A stretch of DNA of 64,000 bases from Panonychus citri (lineage: Eukaryota > Arthropoda > Arachnida > Trombidiformes > Tetranychidae), in the NCBI RefSeq assembly GCF_014898815.1, contig NW_026515521.1, positions 310,001-374,000 on the forward strand, written 5' to 3'. The notes beneath the pieces were generated by a model. It was not told the origin of the DNA and made no database searches. It worked only from the letters and a program-made list of their open reading frames with translations. Position 1 is the first letter of the stretch. Each line of letters opens with the position of its first letter. The position numbers and the translations under genes were made by a program. This document shows positions 25,595 to 38,989 of the stretch, one piece after another.

Positions 25595-28190
25595 ATAATG
25601 TGGATGATGTAAGGAAACGTTGGCACTCGGAGAAGGTGAAATTTTGATCCTTTTAGCTTTCGGGTTGACAATAAGTCACCCGGAACTCGATATTGATATG
25701 AAAGGTTACGATTATTTAACAAAAAAAGAGAGAAAAACAAATCGATATGTTGATGAATCCAAATGAAATAATCCTTTGATTAATAGATTAACTCAATTCA
25801 CAAATTTAATCCATTGGCTTACGATAACAATTAGTAATGATAAAAATTTAAACTTTTCTGTTGCTGTTTTTCACTAGATGTCAATGGGAACACTTTGGTT
25901 TTCATGATAAAAGTTCATTGATGATTGTGCATGAACTGAATAAGAAATACTGAGAGAAATTTTTTTGTTCACTTTCTCTCAGGAGAATCTGAATCTAATT
26001 CAAAACAAAGAGATGAAACGTTCAACTTAGAGATTATGTTGATGATGTAACAGAATTATATCCAGTTGAGAGTTTAAATCTTTGGAAACATTTTGCTTAT
26101 CATTCAGAATTGATGAGCTCACAAGTTTAGTAACATAATCTTACAATTCTGAGATTCAACAATATTCTGAGTGAGTCATGATAACAGATGAGATTAGAAG
26201 ATGTAGCTTTCGAATAGTTATAAATTTCGAAAATTTTTTCGCTTTCATGGTGATTCTTCAGAACATTCTAATATTCATCAACTTGAATGATTTTCTATAA
26301 ATATAAAGAGATAGAGGAAGATTTGCTAACAGCAATTCGAGTGCTAGAACTAGAACTGAATGAGAGTCTTAGAGAACATTTTCACTATCATCCTTTATCA
26401 TCCTTACTTTCTCTCTTTCATACTCAATCTCACACTTGCTCTTCCAATACTGAGTCTCACCTTCACTCATACAGTACATCACTAGAGCCACCTTACGGTT
26501 TTGATATGTTAGAGATTTCGATCGATACTCTAACTTGAAATTTCATTTATCCTTATTCTCTCTCTCTTTCCATTTTACCTGGTTAACATATTGTTATTAC
26601 ATGAATTTCGTCTCGAACTTATGTTCATTGGTCAATGCTTACATTTATAAAAACTCTTTATGGAAGATATTTTCATGACGATGAACATGATAATGATGAT
26701 AATAGCTGAGGTTCTGCAATATTAATGTGCTGGTAAATTTCATGTTGAACACAAAATTGTCTTGAAATATATTTAACCACCATTATTATCATTTCCCTTA
26801 TGAAATAATATAATAAAAAAGAAACTGTAACATTTTTATAGAGGTAAAAAAGAGGCAGGATAGGAAAGTTCTGTAGTGAATTCGATAAAAGATAGTTTCA
26901 TTTAGCATAATGATAATTTACAGGTAATCATTATGGTAGATTATACATAACATGAAAATTATTATCATCCATTTACTTATAAATTACACTGCTCAAATTA
27001 TTCTCAAAGTCTTTGAATTTGTCTGTGTTTTGCTATGACGAAATTCGGACATGAGAACTTCAGAGGTCATTGTTTTTTACTACTAAACTGTTCAGCTATA
27101 GATCAAGTTATCATCTTTATTATTACCATTTGCAGTACATCGATTAATATTTTCGTCACAAAGAGACATTTTGTTAAGAAAAAAATAAACATTGATTTAT
27201 TGCCTAAGCATCTGATCTGCAATTATTACTTATGTTGCTATTATTAATGATACAATGAATTAATATCTTTAAAGAAATTTGTAGGATAACAGTTAGTATA
27301 ATGTTTATCAAGTGACCTTGAGATCTTTGAAGGGATTTAAATGATTTCATGCAATGATGGCAGTGAATTTGAATTCCTGGTATCTTCCTATGTGCTCCAA
27401 CAAACTATTGCTACGGCCAAACTTTTCGAGTTGTCGGTTTCATGTTACGAGTACCCACATGTTTGATAGCCATTAGAGGTTGAAGTGTTATTTTCCAATT
27501 TTGTTTTCATTTCTTTATTAATTGTTGTTGCGTCCGATATTTTTCCATTTTTAATAAAATTGAGCTCGAGAGTTCTTGCATCTCCTTTCTCCAGTGAAAT
27601 TTTAACGTCGGTGACCACATTACCCGCCACGATGCCATAAGTGAAAACAATCCAATTTTGATTATCAAACACATTGAATAATGTGAAATTAAAACAAATT
27701 GTTAATTTCGTTTGATGAAATGAAAATTTTAATTCGTCATTTTATAAATACGCACTTGGATCTGATGTCAAATTAAATTTTAATTCTGATTAATTGCACA
27801 GTCAAATTGAGCTTAGTAAATGCAATTTAAAGTTAAGCTAAATCTCGTTTGGTGAATTCGTCCCTCATAATTAGTGTTTCACAATATCGACAACAAGTAT
27901 TTGTTGATTTTAAGTGTTACATTTAATTATCGACTTAATTAAACAACTAATGTGATGGTCATAAAACTAATACAAGTTTAATTAAATTTTCATTCACGAT
28001 TAAAAGAGAAATTATTGATTTGGAATTTACTTAATTATATTCGTTAAACATTTATATTGTTTTGTAGATATTTAGTACATTTGTTAAATTACCATTTCTA
28101 CAAAAGATTTTCACAGTTACAAGTTTTTGAAAAAAATATCGAGATAATTTTTTCACCAATTCTTAAAAATCTAATCAGTTTGATATCATC
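25595..28190. other. Divergent intergenic region between the small membrane-protein gene and FAS
   Basis: The minus-strand gene starts at 25594 and FAS starts on the plus strand at 28191, so this stretch should hold both promoters. The first 100 bases, on the minus strand, are the likely 5' UTR of the small gene. I see no clear TATA box for either gene. A degenerate zinc-finger-like remnant lies at 27306-27480. Confidence 0.5.
27306..27480 (-). pseudogene. Possible decayed C2H2 zinc-finger remnant
   Basis: On the minus strand one frame reads FGRSNSLLEHIG, like the helix of a C2H2 finger. The next reads HCHHCMKSFKSLQRSQGHL in a different frame, with a CxxC pair, Phe and one His of a finger but no second His. 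Stops and a frame change separate them. An open stretch of about 75 codons lies just upstream on the same strand (27672-27445) but shows no recognisable domain. The match is by eye and may be chance. Confidence 0.3.
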
Positions 28191-31100
28191 ATGGTTTTGT
28201 TACCATACAACTCTCTGGTTATATCTGGTTTATCTGGTCGCTACCCTGAGTCTCGATCTTTGGAAGAGTTTTGGTCTAATTTGGTGAATGGACATGATGT
28301 CGCTACTATTGATGACCGAAGATGGCCAACCAGTAAGTTTTAAACTTCGTTTTAAGAATATATTAGTATGTTTGATAATAAGAATTCCATCCGTTTCTCT
28401 TTCTTTACCATTATCAGCGATACTTAATGTACCTAAAAGGTTAGCGAAGGTTCCAAATATTGACCTTTTTGATGCAGAATTTTTCAAACTACCTCCGGTA
28501 ACTGTATCGGAAATTATTCCAACAATTCGTGTTATGCATGAAGTTATATACGAAATGTTCATTGATGCTGGTGAGTTTTTTTTAATTCTTTTTAACCTTG
28601 AGAAAAATCACTAATTGTATTTATGAACAAAACGAAAGGTTTCGCTCCTGATAGTTGGCTTGGTTCAAAAACAGGTATTTTCGCTGGTGTTAGTGAGCGG
28701 CTTATTGTACACATTGATGGGGCCCCAATTTTATTAGGTTGCCCTGAGAGCATAAATTGGCTGAGTTATGTGTTTGACTTCAAGGGTCCAGTCCTTGAGG
28801 TGGACACTGCATGTGCTGCTGGTGCTTCAGCTTTCGATATTGCAACAAGAAGCATATTGAATGGTGATTGTGACCAAGCGATTGTTTTGGGTCATAACCA
28901 CTGCTTTTTCCCTTTTATCGCTCAATGTTTCAATGAATTTGGAATGACCAGTAGTGATGGTAAATCAAAATGCTTAGATGCAAGTGCCAATGGTTACCTT
29001 AGATCTGAGAATATAGTTGCGGTTTTAATCCAACGTAAATTTCATGCTAAAAGAATATATGCAGAATTTTTAAATCTGCAAGTGAATTGCGATGGTTTCA
29101 CGAAAGAAGGTATCACCTTTCCACGGCTTGAAGGTCAAATAGACCTTTTTAAACGATTGTTTAAAGATATTCACTTAGATCCTACAGACATTGATTATGT
29201 TGAAGGCCATATAACAGGTACTAAGGCTGGAGATCCAGTTGAATGTAAATCGCTAATGGAATCAATGAGACCCAATTCAGACAAACCTCTACTTCTTGGT
29301 TGCCTAAAATCGAATATTGGTCATGCTGAAGGTTCTGCCGTTCTAAATGCGATCTCGAAAGTCATTAAGATTTTCCAAACTGGAGTAATTCCTGCTAATT
29401 TACATTTCAAGGAACCAAATCCAAATATCGATGGACTAATTAAAGGAGTAATCAAACCAATTCTGGAAAATACAAGATTCAATGGAGATCATATTATGGT
29501 AAATGCGTTCGGCTTCGGTGGAGTTAACACTTCTATTATTTTACGGGCAAATTCTAAAAGAACGGAGAATATTGACCTTATTTTAACCTCTAATAGAATA
29601 CCTCGTTTGGTGAACTTTAATAACCGAACTTATGAAGGGTTGGAAGCTATTGTTAAATTTGCCACCGATCAAAAAGGATCATTAACGAAATACACTTTGG
29701 CGCTTTTGGACAATATGAGTAAGATCAGCTCATCGAGGGGATTCAATCACCGTGGATATTTACTGTTGGACGATGAACAAACAATAACTCATCATACATT
29801 AAAACGAAATGTAACAACGGACGAAATGTCCATTTGGTTCATTTTCTCTCCAATTTTTAATGTCTCTTCAGAATCATTTATTCAACTGTTGGAAGTTCCT
29901 TTGATCTATTCAAGAATAAGATTAATACAATCGAACTCTTTGCGTTCATTGGGAATTGATGTTATCAAAATTATCGAATCGAATCAACAGGATTTAGTTT
30001 CCTTCTTAATTTCGTCAATTGCAATTCAAATTGCTCTTTATGATCTATTAGCTAAACATTTGAAAATTAAACCCAAAGGTATAATTGGTCATTCGATTGG
30101 TTTAATTGCTGCTTCTTATGCTGATGGATGTATAACTGATGTAGATGCTCTGTTAATCGGTTATCATATTGGTGTCGCTTGTAAACAATTTAAAGGAAAA
30201 GGAGCAATGGCTTATGTTAATTTACCATGGAGACAAATCAAAGAGATGAATTTTGGTGGTATTGAAATAGCTTCAAATGAATCTGAAGATTGGACATTGG
30301 TCACTGGTATCGAGGATGCGATTAAAAAGTTCATCTCATCAATTGGACCTAATGTTAAGACAAATATAATTGATACTAAAGGTATTCCTTTTAATTCATC
30401 TCTTCTTGCAAATGTATTGCAATCGATTAAGTTTGAAATTGACAAGTTTCTCTGGCCATTGGAAATCTCGTCGAGATTGACTGCTTGTGATGATAAAGAA
30501 TTTTACAATTTGAATCTGAACGGAGATCGTATCGTTGACGGGCGATTTTTCTCTGCCTGTGTAACATCACCATGTAATCTGAGTGATACACTTGAAAAAC
30601 TTGAATCAAATTCTGTACTCATCGGAATTGGCTCATACTTTGAGACGTTAAAACCATCAATCTTCTTACTTAACAATCAAGAAAAGTTAGTAACTGTAAA
30701 TAACTATGAACAACCAATTCTAAGCCTTTATAAAGCAATTGGTCAATTGTATCTTTTTGGTTTTAATCCAGTGATTGAATCACTTTATGATCAAATTGAA
30801 TATCCAGTTCCAAGAGAAACTCAGCCAATTGGTCATCTAATCGCATGGAAACATGAAAAGAAATGGTATGATGGTAAATACGACAAAAACTCAAAGAAAA
30901 TAACTCATCTAACGAAAAGTATCGATATTCTTGATCCAAATTGGTTATTTTTGAATGGTCACCAGGTAGATGGCCGAATATTATTTCCAGCAACAGGTTA
31001 TCTTCATATAGCTTGGCAAATGATTTGTGCAATTCTTGATATGAAGCCTGATGAGAATCCAATAGAATTTTATCAAGTTCAAATTCATCGAGCAACACAA

Positions 31101-34100
31101 TTTACGTCAGGTTCAAATGAAGTTAAGTTCGTAATTAAGGTTAATGAAGATCTTGAAAATTTCCTCATCTACTTGAACGAGAGTAAAAATGTTTGTATAA
31201 CTGGAAAGTTTCGTCTTGTTGATAAACCAACAATAGGATTTCTACCTGTTGATTATAAGAATATCAAAGAAAACACAGAGATAATTCTTCAAAAGAATGA
31301 TATTTACAAGGAATTCAGAACTCGAGGCTACGATTATTCAAGATCATTCCAAGGTATTGAAGAAGCTTCTTCCAATGGAGATTGGGGTATGGTCAAAGAC
31401 ACTGGACATTGGATTAGCTTTTCTGATGCTTGTTTACAGGTTTCGTTATTGGCTTCGAAATCCCGTAAGCTGATTGTTCCTGTTTACATTGATTATGTTT
31501 ACATGTTTCCACCAGAAACATTCAGTGCCTTCAGCGATGAAACAGTTACATCAGGTTCTGATTCTACTAAAAGGATTGGTGTTTATTTCAATCAAGAAAC
31601 GGGAATAGGATCCACGAATGGATTCATTCTGAAAGGTTTAGTTGGTGAAGCAATTAAAAGAAAGGTGAACATTGCTAATCATCAAATTAGAAATTTTCAT
31701 CATATTCCATTTACTTCTAATCATAACTTGATGGCAGAAGAAATTAACAGACAACATGAATACAGTTCTCAGTGTATGCAGTTGATTGAAACTTTAGAAA
31801 GACTGAAACTCAAACAATCCGATATTATTGTTGATCATGACGATGAACATGGATCAAAGTTCAGTGATGGCTCTGAAGATTCTTCTAAAATCTTGAAACT
31901 TATACTTAAAGAAACTATCGAAATGCTGAAATCTCAACGAGCTGACGACGCTGTTGGTGATTTGGACATTGATATAACTTTGAATCAGATTTATGACAAA
32001 TATTCAGAGACTCTAATGAATGATAATCTTTTTCATGAACCGGAAACTCTTTTATTTGACCAAATAACTAACATCGTCAAAAGTAATTCGATTAAAAATT
32101 CAATCGCTATTATATTCTACAATTTCCATGATCAGTCAACTGGCTATCGCGTAGAAAACTTCTTCAATCATTATGGATTCATGACTTCGAGTTCATACCG
32201 TAGATCCGATTCAGAGAGCTTTTGAATGAACCAAAAAACAATTCGAGTGCTGATAAATATTCAGAAGCAAAATTGTCAGATTTTTTAATTGTTCGTGACA
32301 AGTCAACTTATCTCATGTACAAAGATACCGAACCTGAGGTAAAATGCAATCAATACGACCCATTGTTGAAGAATCTATTTGATTCACTGAAAGAAGGTGG
32401 ATTTTGTCAAATTATGACGAGAACTAAATTAAGACCAGTTGAACAAGAATGGAAACAGTTGATTGGAAATAATCAACAGATCAACTTTGATTTATCAACA
32501 TTAAAAAGTATCGCAACCGATGCTGGATTCACTTGGATATGTCACAAGGAGATGGTCGATGAAGGATATTGTTCAGTTCTACTGAGACGTCCATTCGCAC
32601 CTAATCCAGATCAACAGGTAACATTTATCAGAGTGAAACTTGATAATAATTATGATTGGATTGATAAGATAAAAGAATTGTCTAAAGATAAGAATCATAA
32701 AATCTGGTTAACTGGAGGTGGTTATGATAATGGGTTAATCGGCCTAATCATGTGTCTATTCAAAGATCCTCAATATAATGTAAGATGTTATTATGATCCA
32801 AGAAAAGGAGATGATGAAGAGATAATTGTTCCTGATGATGTTCTGAAGAGCGATTTGATAATAAATGAAATTGATGATAATGGAGAGATTGGATTGTATA
32901 AAAGTAAACTTATCAGTCTTGAGGATAAACAAATCGAAACGAATTCTTGTTATGCTGATGTCAAAACAAAGGTGATCTCTCAAGTTTACGATGGTTTCAA
33001 TCACATCATAGCAATTGGACCCATATTCCTAAGGATAAGCTCATCGAAGATCATGAAAAGATAAAAATCTATTATGGGTCTTTGAATTTCCGTGATATTC
33101 TCGTTGCAACTGGACGAGTTCCTCTCCGTTCATATCCCCTTTATGATAGTGATCACTATGAGCCAACGATTGGTATTGAGTTTTCAGGTATCAATTCATC
33201 TGGTGAACGAGTTATGGGTATTTGTAGTTCTAGTGGATTAGCAACTTCATCGATAATCCAATCAAATTCATCTCGTATCCTTGTTCCAGAAAATTGGACA
33301 TTAGCCGAAGCTGCAACAGTTCCTGTTGTCTATTTAACAGCTTATTATGGTTTAATTTCTAGAGGAAATTTACGCTCTGGTGAAAGTGTTTTAATTCATG
33401 CAGGTTCAGGAGGAGTTGGTCAAGCAGCTATTTCGATATGTCTATCAAGAGGCTGTCAAGTATTTACTACAGTTGGAACACAAGAGAAAAAGGACTTCAT
33501 TAAGAAACGTTTTCCTTCAATCGATGAGGATCATATTGGTGATTCTCGATCGACATCATTTGAAGATATGATTATGAAGATGACCGATGGTCGAGGTGTT
33601 GATTTGGTTTTAAACTCACTTTCTGATGATAAACTAAAAGCTTCAATCAGATGCTTATCAGATTTCGGTCGCTTCATCGAAATTGGCAAATATGATATGA
33701 TCCAAAACACGAAAATGGGTAAGTCTGGGCTAATATTACTACTTTAATACTTTGTTTTTCATATTTGTGTATTAATAAATGTATCCAAATAGATTCACAA
33801 TTCATAGATTTCAACAAAACGTTTCATGCTTGTTGCTTGGCATTTCTGCAAGATGATGTGTTCGTCAAGATGATTCCTGGTCGGATAAAAGTTTGGAATA
33901 ACCTCATTGAGATGTTGAAAAAGGAATCGAATCAGGTGAAGTTGTACCTTTACCGACAACAATATTCCAAATGAATCAGCTGGAAGAGTCATTTCGGTTC
34001 ATGGCAACAGGGAAACATATTGGTAAAGTTTTGATTCAATTGAGAGATGAAAATGAAGATCCAAATAAAGTTAAACTTTATCGTTCAATTGGTCAAACAT

Positions 34101-36059
34101 TTTTCAATCTTGAAAAAACCTACATAATAACTGGTGGACTTGGAGGATTGGGACTCGAACTTGCCTACTGGATGGTATCAAGAGGAGCAACTAATCTGAT
34201 TCTCACTTCACGTTCTGGTATTAAAACAGAGTATCAAGAGTATATTTTGGGAAGGATGAGAAACAATGGTTACTCTCGGGTGAATATTATCGTCTCAAAT
34301 GAAGATTGTCATACATATGAATCAACCGAGAGATTAATTAATCAAGCACAAGAATCGGGTCAAATTGGTGGAGTATTTCATCTTTCTATGGTTCTAAAGA
34401 CGGACTTTTCGAGAATCAAACAGCTGAGACATTCGATGAAGCTGTCAAACCAAAAGCGATCGCATGTCGTTATTTGGATCAACTAACTCGATCTTTATCC
34501 TACGATATCGATTATTTCGTATGTTTCTCATCAACAGCAGTTGAGGTTAAAAGTATTGTCCAGGCCAATTATTGTTTCGGTAATACGGCGATGGAAAATA
34601 TTTGCAGGAAGAGAAGATTAGATGGACTACATGGTTTGGCTATTCGATGGGGAGCAGTTGGTGATGTTGGTACAATTGTCGAAAAGAAAGTGCGTTCGAA
34701 TGCGATAGTAAAATATCTTGAGCCAATTCGCTTGAATTTAGCATTTGAATCGCTCGATAAGACGTTATGTTCATCAGCTGATGATTATCTTTTCACCATA
34801 GTTTCATTTTCTGATAACAAGAATATAACTTTATTAGGAAGTGAAACTTCATTGAAACAGAAAATTTTTCATATTCTTGGTATAAAAGATTCAACCAAAG
34901 TCGATCCTCAATCAAGTTTGTTTGAACTTGGTCTTGATTCATTGATGGCAGTTGAGATTAAACAAGCTCTTGATACCGATTACGATTATTCATTAACAAC
35001 TCAGGAAATTAGAGACTTGAAAGTTTGCAAATTGAATGAACTTGAAAAGAAATTGAAAAAATCAGAGAAGAAAAAAATTAACTCTCCTGGATCATTACCT
35101 GAGTATAAAAATATTCTCATGGTTCCTCAGCATTTGTTTATCCCATTGAATCACAATGGATTTGGAGCACCATATTTTTACTTCCCTGATTTATCAGGTC
35201 AATTCAATGTGATATCTCCGGTGTTTGAATCACTATCGAAGCCGGTGATTGGCATCAGCTGGACCAAAGATTGTCAGAGCCTCGACTCGATTGACGATAT
35301 TGTCAATTTCTATGCAGATTCATTGATGAACAAATATCCCGATGAAAAGACATTCAATCTAATTGGTTACTCACTTGGTGGTGTATTAGCCCTTAAAGTG
35401 GCCATTGTTTTACAGCAGAAATTGGGTCAAAACTTTTGTCAGAATCTCATCATGATGGATTCAACCCCCGAAATTATTCACAACAAGATAGAAAATGTTT
35501 ATAAAAAGTACGAGGAAAGATGAAAGTACAATATTCACATATTGGACAATGGATTGTCTATCTCAGTACATTAATATCGATGAAAAAGTCGAAGTTGAAT
35601 CGAAACTATTGGAACTTAAAACGAAACAAGAAAAATTGGAATTTTCGACTTCGTTTATCAATCGATTATCATCCACTGAATTTGATGTCAATCATATAAG
35701 TGAAGCGATTGACCTTTTCACGGATAAAATACTGAAAACAAGAACTTTAATTGTTGATGGAAAGTTCAATGGTGATATTGTTCTGATTCGAGCCACAGAT
35801 TCGGATGAAAGCAATTCTGATTATCGACACTTAAAAGACTATGGACTGTCCAAAGTAAGTCGAACTGTAAACTATCATCATGCTCCTGATTTTCTATTAT
35901 TATTAATATACTATTATTATTGTTATTCTTTTCTCTCAGTATACAAATGGATCTATTGAGGTATTGAAATTGAATGGAAATCATGACAATTTCATCCTGA
36001 ATAATCAACAACAAATCACTAATCATTTTGAAGAAAACATTCAAAAGAATCGTTGGTAA
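28191..36059 (+). CDS. Animal type I fatty acid synthase-like multidomain protein, reading frame broken at five sites
   Basis: Exons are 28191-28332, 28418-28570, 28639-33718, 33793-35854 and 35940-36059. The ATG at 28191 gives the normal FAS N-terminus, with ISG, GRYPES and DDRRWP. Domain order is KS (Cys157, His289 and His327 present), AT (Ser584), DH (His873, Asp1032), a degenerate methyltransferase-like region, ER (GDLSSLRW, LNFRD, HAGSGGVGQ), KR (GGLGGLGLELA, Tyr in QANYCFGN), ACP (LGLDSLMA) and TE (GYSLGG, GNHDNF). Positions are nearly colinear with human FASN. The AT lacks its catalytic His and malonyl-binding Arg. The frame shifts at about 32204-32218, 32971, 33935, 34399 and 35504-35523. 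Three of these are restored by one extra G. It would make saturated fatty acids from acetyl- and malonyl-CoA in the cytosol. With a defective AT the product or acyl loading may differ. It could instead be a young pseudogene. Confidence 0.85.
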
Positions 36060-36754
36060 CGATTAACGATCCTGGTTTCCAATTGTTTCCAATGCTGATT
36101 TTTAATTTTCTCGTGATCACAAATCGTTTAAATCAATTAACTTAATCTCTGGTCAAGGTTTTGCTTAGTTACTTAGTTAATCATTTTTCTTATTTTTAGA
36201 TTTAATTGCAAATCAAGTGGAGCAATTAACTTAAGCTATTTTATTAATAGTTTTATCATCGTTTTGGTTTGTTAATAGTTAATCATACAGCAATATTGAT
36301 GATGGTGGTGAACAATTAAACAACAATAAGTTACTTACTTATCTAATTGTTACAAGAAAACGATTGTAATTAGTGGGTTTACATTTTATTTTATCCTTGA
36401 TTAGGTGGAAAAAAAATACTTGATTGTTATTGTATTATTTTTTTGTGCTTTAATTGACTTTCACCATCATTCAATTGCTTGATTAGTTTAATCACCAGAC
36501 TTGTAATTGATTGATACCAATCAAAATAGAATCATATTAATCTGATTAGAATGAGCAAATAAAAAAATTAACAACAACAAATTGTAACATTGACACAATA
36601 CAATTAATGAGTTTGTTGTTTTTGATTACGTGACAGTCATCAAGTTTCACTTTATATTCACCTTGATCTTAATTGTTAATCAATAATAAAATTCAATTTG
36701 TTTAATTCATTTTAGAATAAAAAAAAAATTATTTCCAATTTTCTCTTCTTGAAC
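36060..36754. other. 3' flank of the FAS gene
   Basis: AT-rich with no coding exon seen. Candidate poly(A) signals AATAAA occur at 36558-36563 and 36685-36690. The duplicated segment begins near 36755. Confidence 0.45.
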
Positions 36755-37528
36755 TTGAATTTTCGCGCTTCATTTCTTGTGGATTTTGTTTTGATGTTTT
36801 GATCCTTTTGTTTACAATTTGGGTTCCATTTGATTTCGAGACTTATTAATATTATCGCTTTTATTAAATTGTTTCTTTTAATTAGTGAATCATCAGTAAT
36901 TCTCTCGTGACTAATTAATTTGCGAATTGGGTAAGTATCTTGTTTCATTTCCATTCGAATTGATTTTATAACAATTTGTTTGGCTCATAATTGATTCTCA
37001 TTTGGTATATTCACTTTGGTGTTTTCTTGGCTTCTAATTACAAACAGTTATTAAGGTTGATTAAGAGGATAAGATAAGAGTTAATGTTTACAATTTGATT
37101 GTTTTCGATGAGAACGAGATGAGGTAATCAATTGATTGTTTTTTACTTAGCAAATTGATTTCTAATGTGTTTATGTGATTTTGTGTTGTAGTAAGCAAAA
37201 AGAAAACACATCAGATGTTGGGGAGAAAAACAATAATCAAGAGAGATTTTTTTTCAATTTAATTAGAGTTTAATTGCTAAAAGGATTGTGAAAATGATTA
37301 AATTGTTGTAGAAGATGATTGACCCAAGAAAATGATGAATAGAAACTAAAAGGTAGACAGAGAGAAAGAATCATTTTTCCCCTTTTTCCTTCAACTTTCG
37401 ATTCTTTGTTCATCTTGTCTCTTTCTCATTATCTCTCTCTCAATTTGTCATCATGTTGTTGTTTTTGTTATTATCAATTCTCACTTGAAATCTCGTGATG
37501 AGGAAAATGAGAGAGAGAGAAATAAAGT

Positions 37529-37634
37529 AGCTCACCAGTGAGCTATGAGAGTGAGAGTGAGAGTGGAAGAGGGGAGAGAATATAAAACTATCACCATCTC
37601 TCTCTCTCTCTCCATTAACTCAAGTGTATAAATA
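37529..37634 (+). promoter_or_regulatory. TATA-type promoter of copy A
   Basis: A perfect inverted repeat AGCTCAC-CA-GTGAGCT (37529-37544) is followed by GA repeats, TATAAA at 37581-37586, a CT repeat, and a second TATAAATA at 37627-37634. A pyrimidine-rich leader then runs to the ATG at 37900. The same arrangement is present in copy B. Arthropod GAGA-factor-type control is possible but inferred. Confidence 0.5.
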
Positions 37635-37899
37635 GAAAGAAAGAAAAATCTATCAATTCAATTTGTTCTTTTGGTGTTTTTTATCTGTATAACCAGAATT
37701 TCCTCTTTCTCTGTTCAATTTCTCATAATATTCACCTCATCTTCTCAATCTTCCATCTTCTTATCCTCCAGTATATTTTCTCTTGTGTTTATTAATCTCT
37801 TTGTGCTTTTACATTTTCTGTTCTTTCTCTCTCTTTTTTCTCTCTTTTTCTCTTTCCAAGGTCTTCCATTTACTTTTCTTCTCTCATCTGGTTCAAGTC

Positions 37900-38196
37900 A
37901 TGAATTCCAATACTGATATGGTTGACAAATATGATCGATACAATTTCGACTACGACAAGAAACTTTTCTGTAATCACAGTGGTAAACAAAGAAGTAAACG
38001 AGAAGCCGAAGAACATACAAATAAACATGATCCATGTGGACATACCCGAAAATTGGAGCAAAAGTTTCACAACACTGAGATGAACAGAAGAAAAGTGAAT
38101 CTAAATAAACTTTTCATCTTCTTCTTCCTCTTCTCTTTCTCCCAATTGATACAATCTAATTTTCTTGATGGTCCAACTCATTTTCATCTCCACTGA
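37900..38196 (+). CDS. Short hypothetical protein downstream of a TATA promoter (copy A, 98 residues)
   Basis: The ORF starts at an ATG about 300 bp after the TATA box and encodes a polar, basic peptide with MNSNTDMVDKYDRYNF at its start and scattered Cys and His. Compared with copy B, one A is missing from a run of As near 38090. This shifts the frame and adds a hydrophobic, Phe-rich C-terminus before the stop. I do not recognise the product. The copies are identical at silent as well as replacement sites here, so copy comparison gives no evidence of protein selection. It may equally be a first exon or leader of a longer spliced transcript, possibly one reaching the M13 gene. Confidence 0.35.
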   Translation: MNSNTDMVDKYDRYNFDYDKKLFCNHSGKQRSKREAEEHTNKHDPCGHTRKLEQKFHNTEMNRRKVNLNKLFIFFFLFSFSQLIQSNFLDGPTHFHLH

Positions 38197-38533
38197 TTAG
38201 CCGACAATCAATTTCCAATTGATCTTAATTCCGGAAAATCTTGTGGTTACCAATGAAAACAAAAGTGATGTTGAATTCACCAATCAATCCAGATTGATCT
38301 CATTTAAATTGTGTGTTGATCAAACAAAACCTCATTTAATTGTTTCTTATATTATCTCATATTCCCTGTGAAAGAATCAATTACAAACAATTAAAACCTA
38401 AAATAAACAATTAATAAAATGATAAAACAACACTCTAATCAAATTGGTATCATATTCAATTCTCAACCATAATAACATTAAAGATAATCACTTAATTAAC
38501 ACAAAAGAAAAGTCAAATCAACAATCGAAATAA

Positions 38534-38989
38534 AAACTTCGAAAACGAAAACCAATCATGTTTCGTACTAACGCTACCAGATCAAAGTCGAAAAGAGTTA
38601 CATTCGGCTCTGAACTTCTCGTTCATTAATTCCAACAAACAGAAACTATTATCACGAGAAAAAGTCGCAAGTATAAACAAGGAGTAAATGGGAATACATG
38701 TAGATGGAAATTGGAAATGACATTAGACTTTGACTTAATCTAATTAAGTTTATTAGCCAACCGTTGATTAAATGGTTGTGATAATTACTCTGAATATGGT
38801 AATTGTAAGACTTAGACAAGGATGGTGACAAATGATTGAATTAGAATTTTTTCTGGTTGTAATCAGTGTCGCATATTAAGAACAGCCTGGAGCATCCCTA
38901 TGGAGATTAAACAGTAAATTAGTTGAATACGCAATTAACTGTTAATTCGGGTTCGTTTTTGACGTAATCAATTTGTTCATAATTATGGA
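38534..38989. other. Non-coding stretch between copy A and the FAS fragment
   Basis: AT-rich. I see no coding exon, repeat or RNA gene. It may hold FAS-derived sequence too diverged to recognise by eye. Confidence 0.4.

Larger units (their letters stand above)
36755..38533. repeat. Tandem duplication, copy A
   Basis: This segment is repeated in the same orientation at about 39711-41382. Homology starts weakly near the shared ATTTTCGCGCTTC and becomes nearly identical from about 37123. It stays so to about 38430, then fades to about 38533. Copy A carries a promoter module, a short ORF, and extra bases near 37000-37100 that copy B lacks. The near-identity of non-coding sequence suggests a recent event or gene conversion. 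Confidence 0.85.

Noticed and set aside
26287..26538. 83-codon plus-strand open frame
   Set aside because: It has an ATG but no domain, no supporting splice or promoter signals, and a Ser/His/Leu composition expected from the local repeats.
27445..27672. 75-codon minus-strand open frame upstream of FAS
   Set aside because: It has no ATG start, no recognised domain and no clear splice acceptor. It is mentioned only as context for the zinc-finger-like remnant.
37671..37916. Hydrophobic Ser/Phe/Leu-rich frame in the leader of copy A
   Set aside because: Composed of translated CT/TTC-rich leader sequence. It is frame-disrupted relative to copy B, so it is more likely an untranslated leader.
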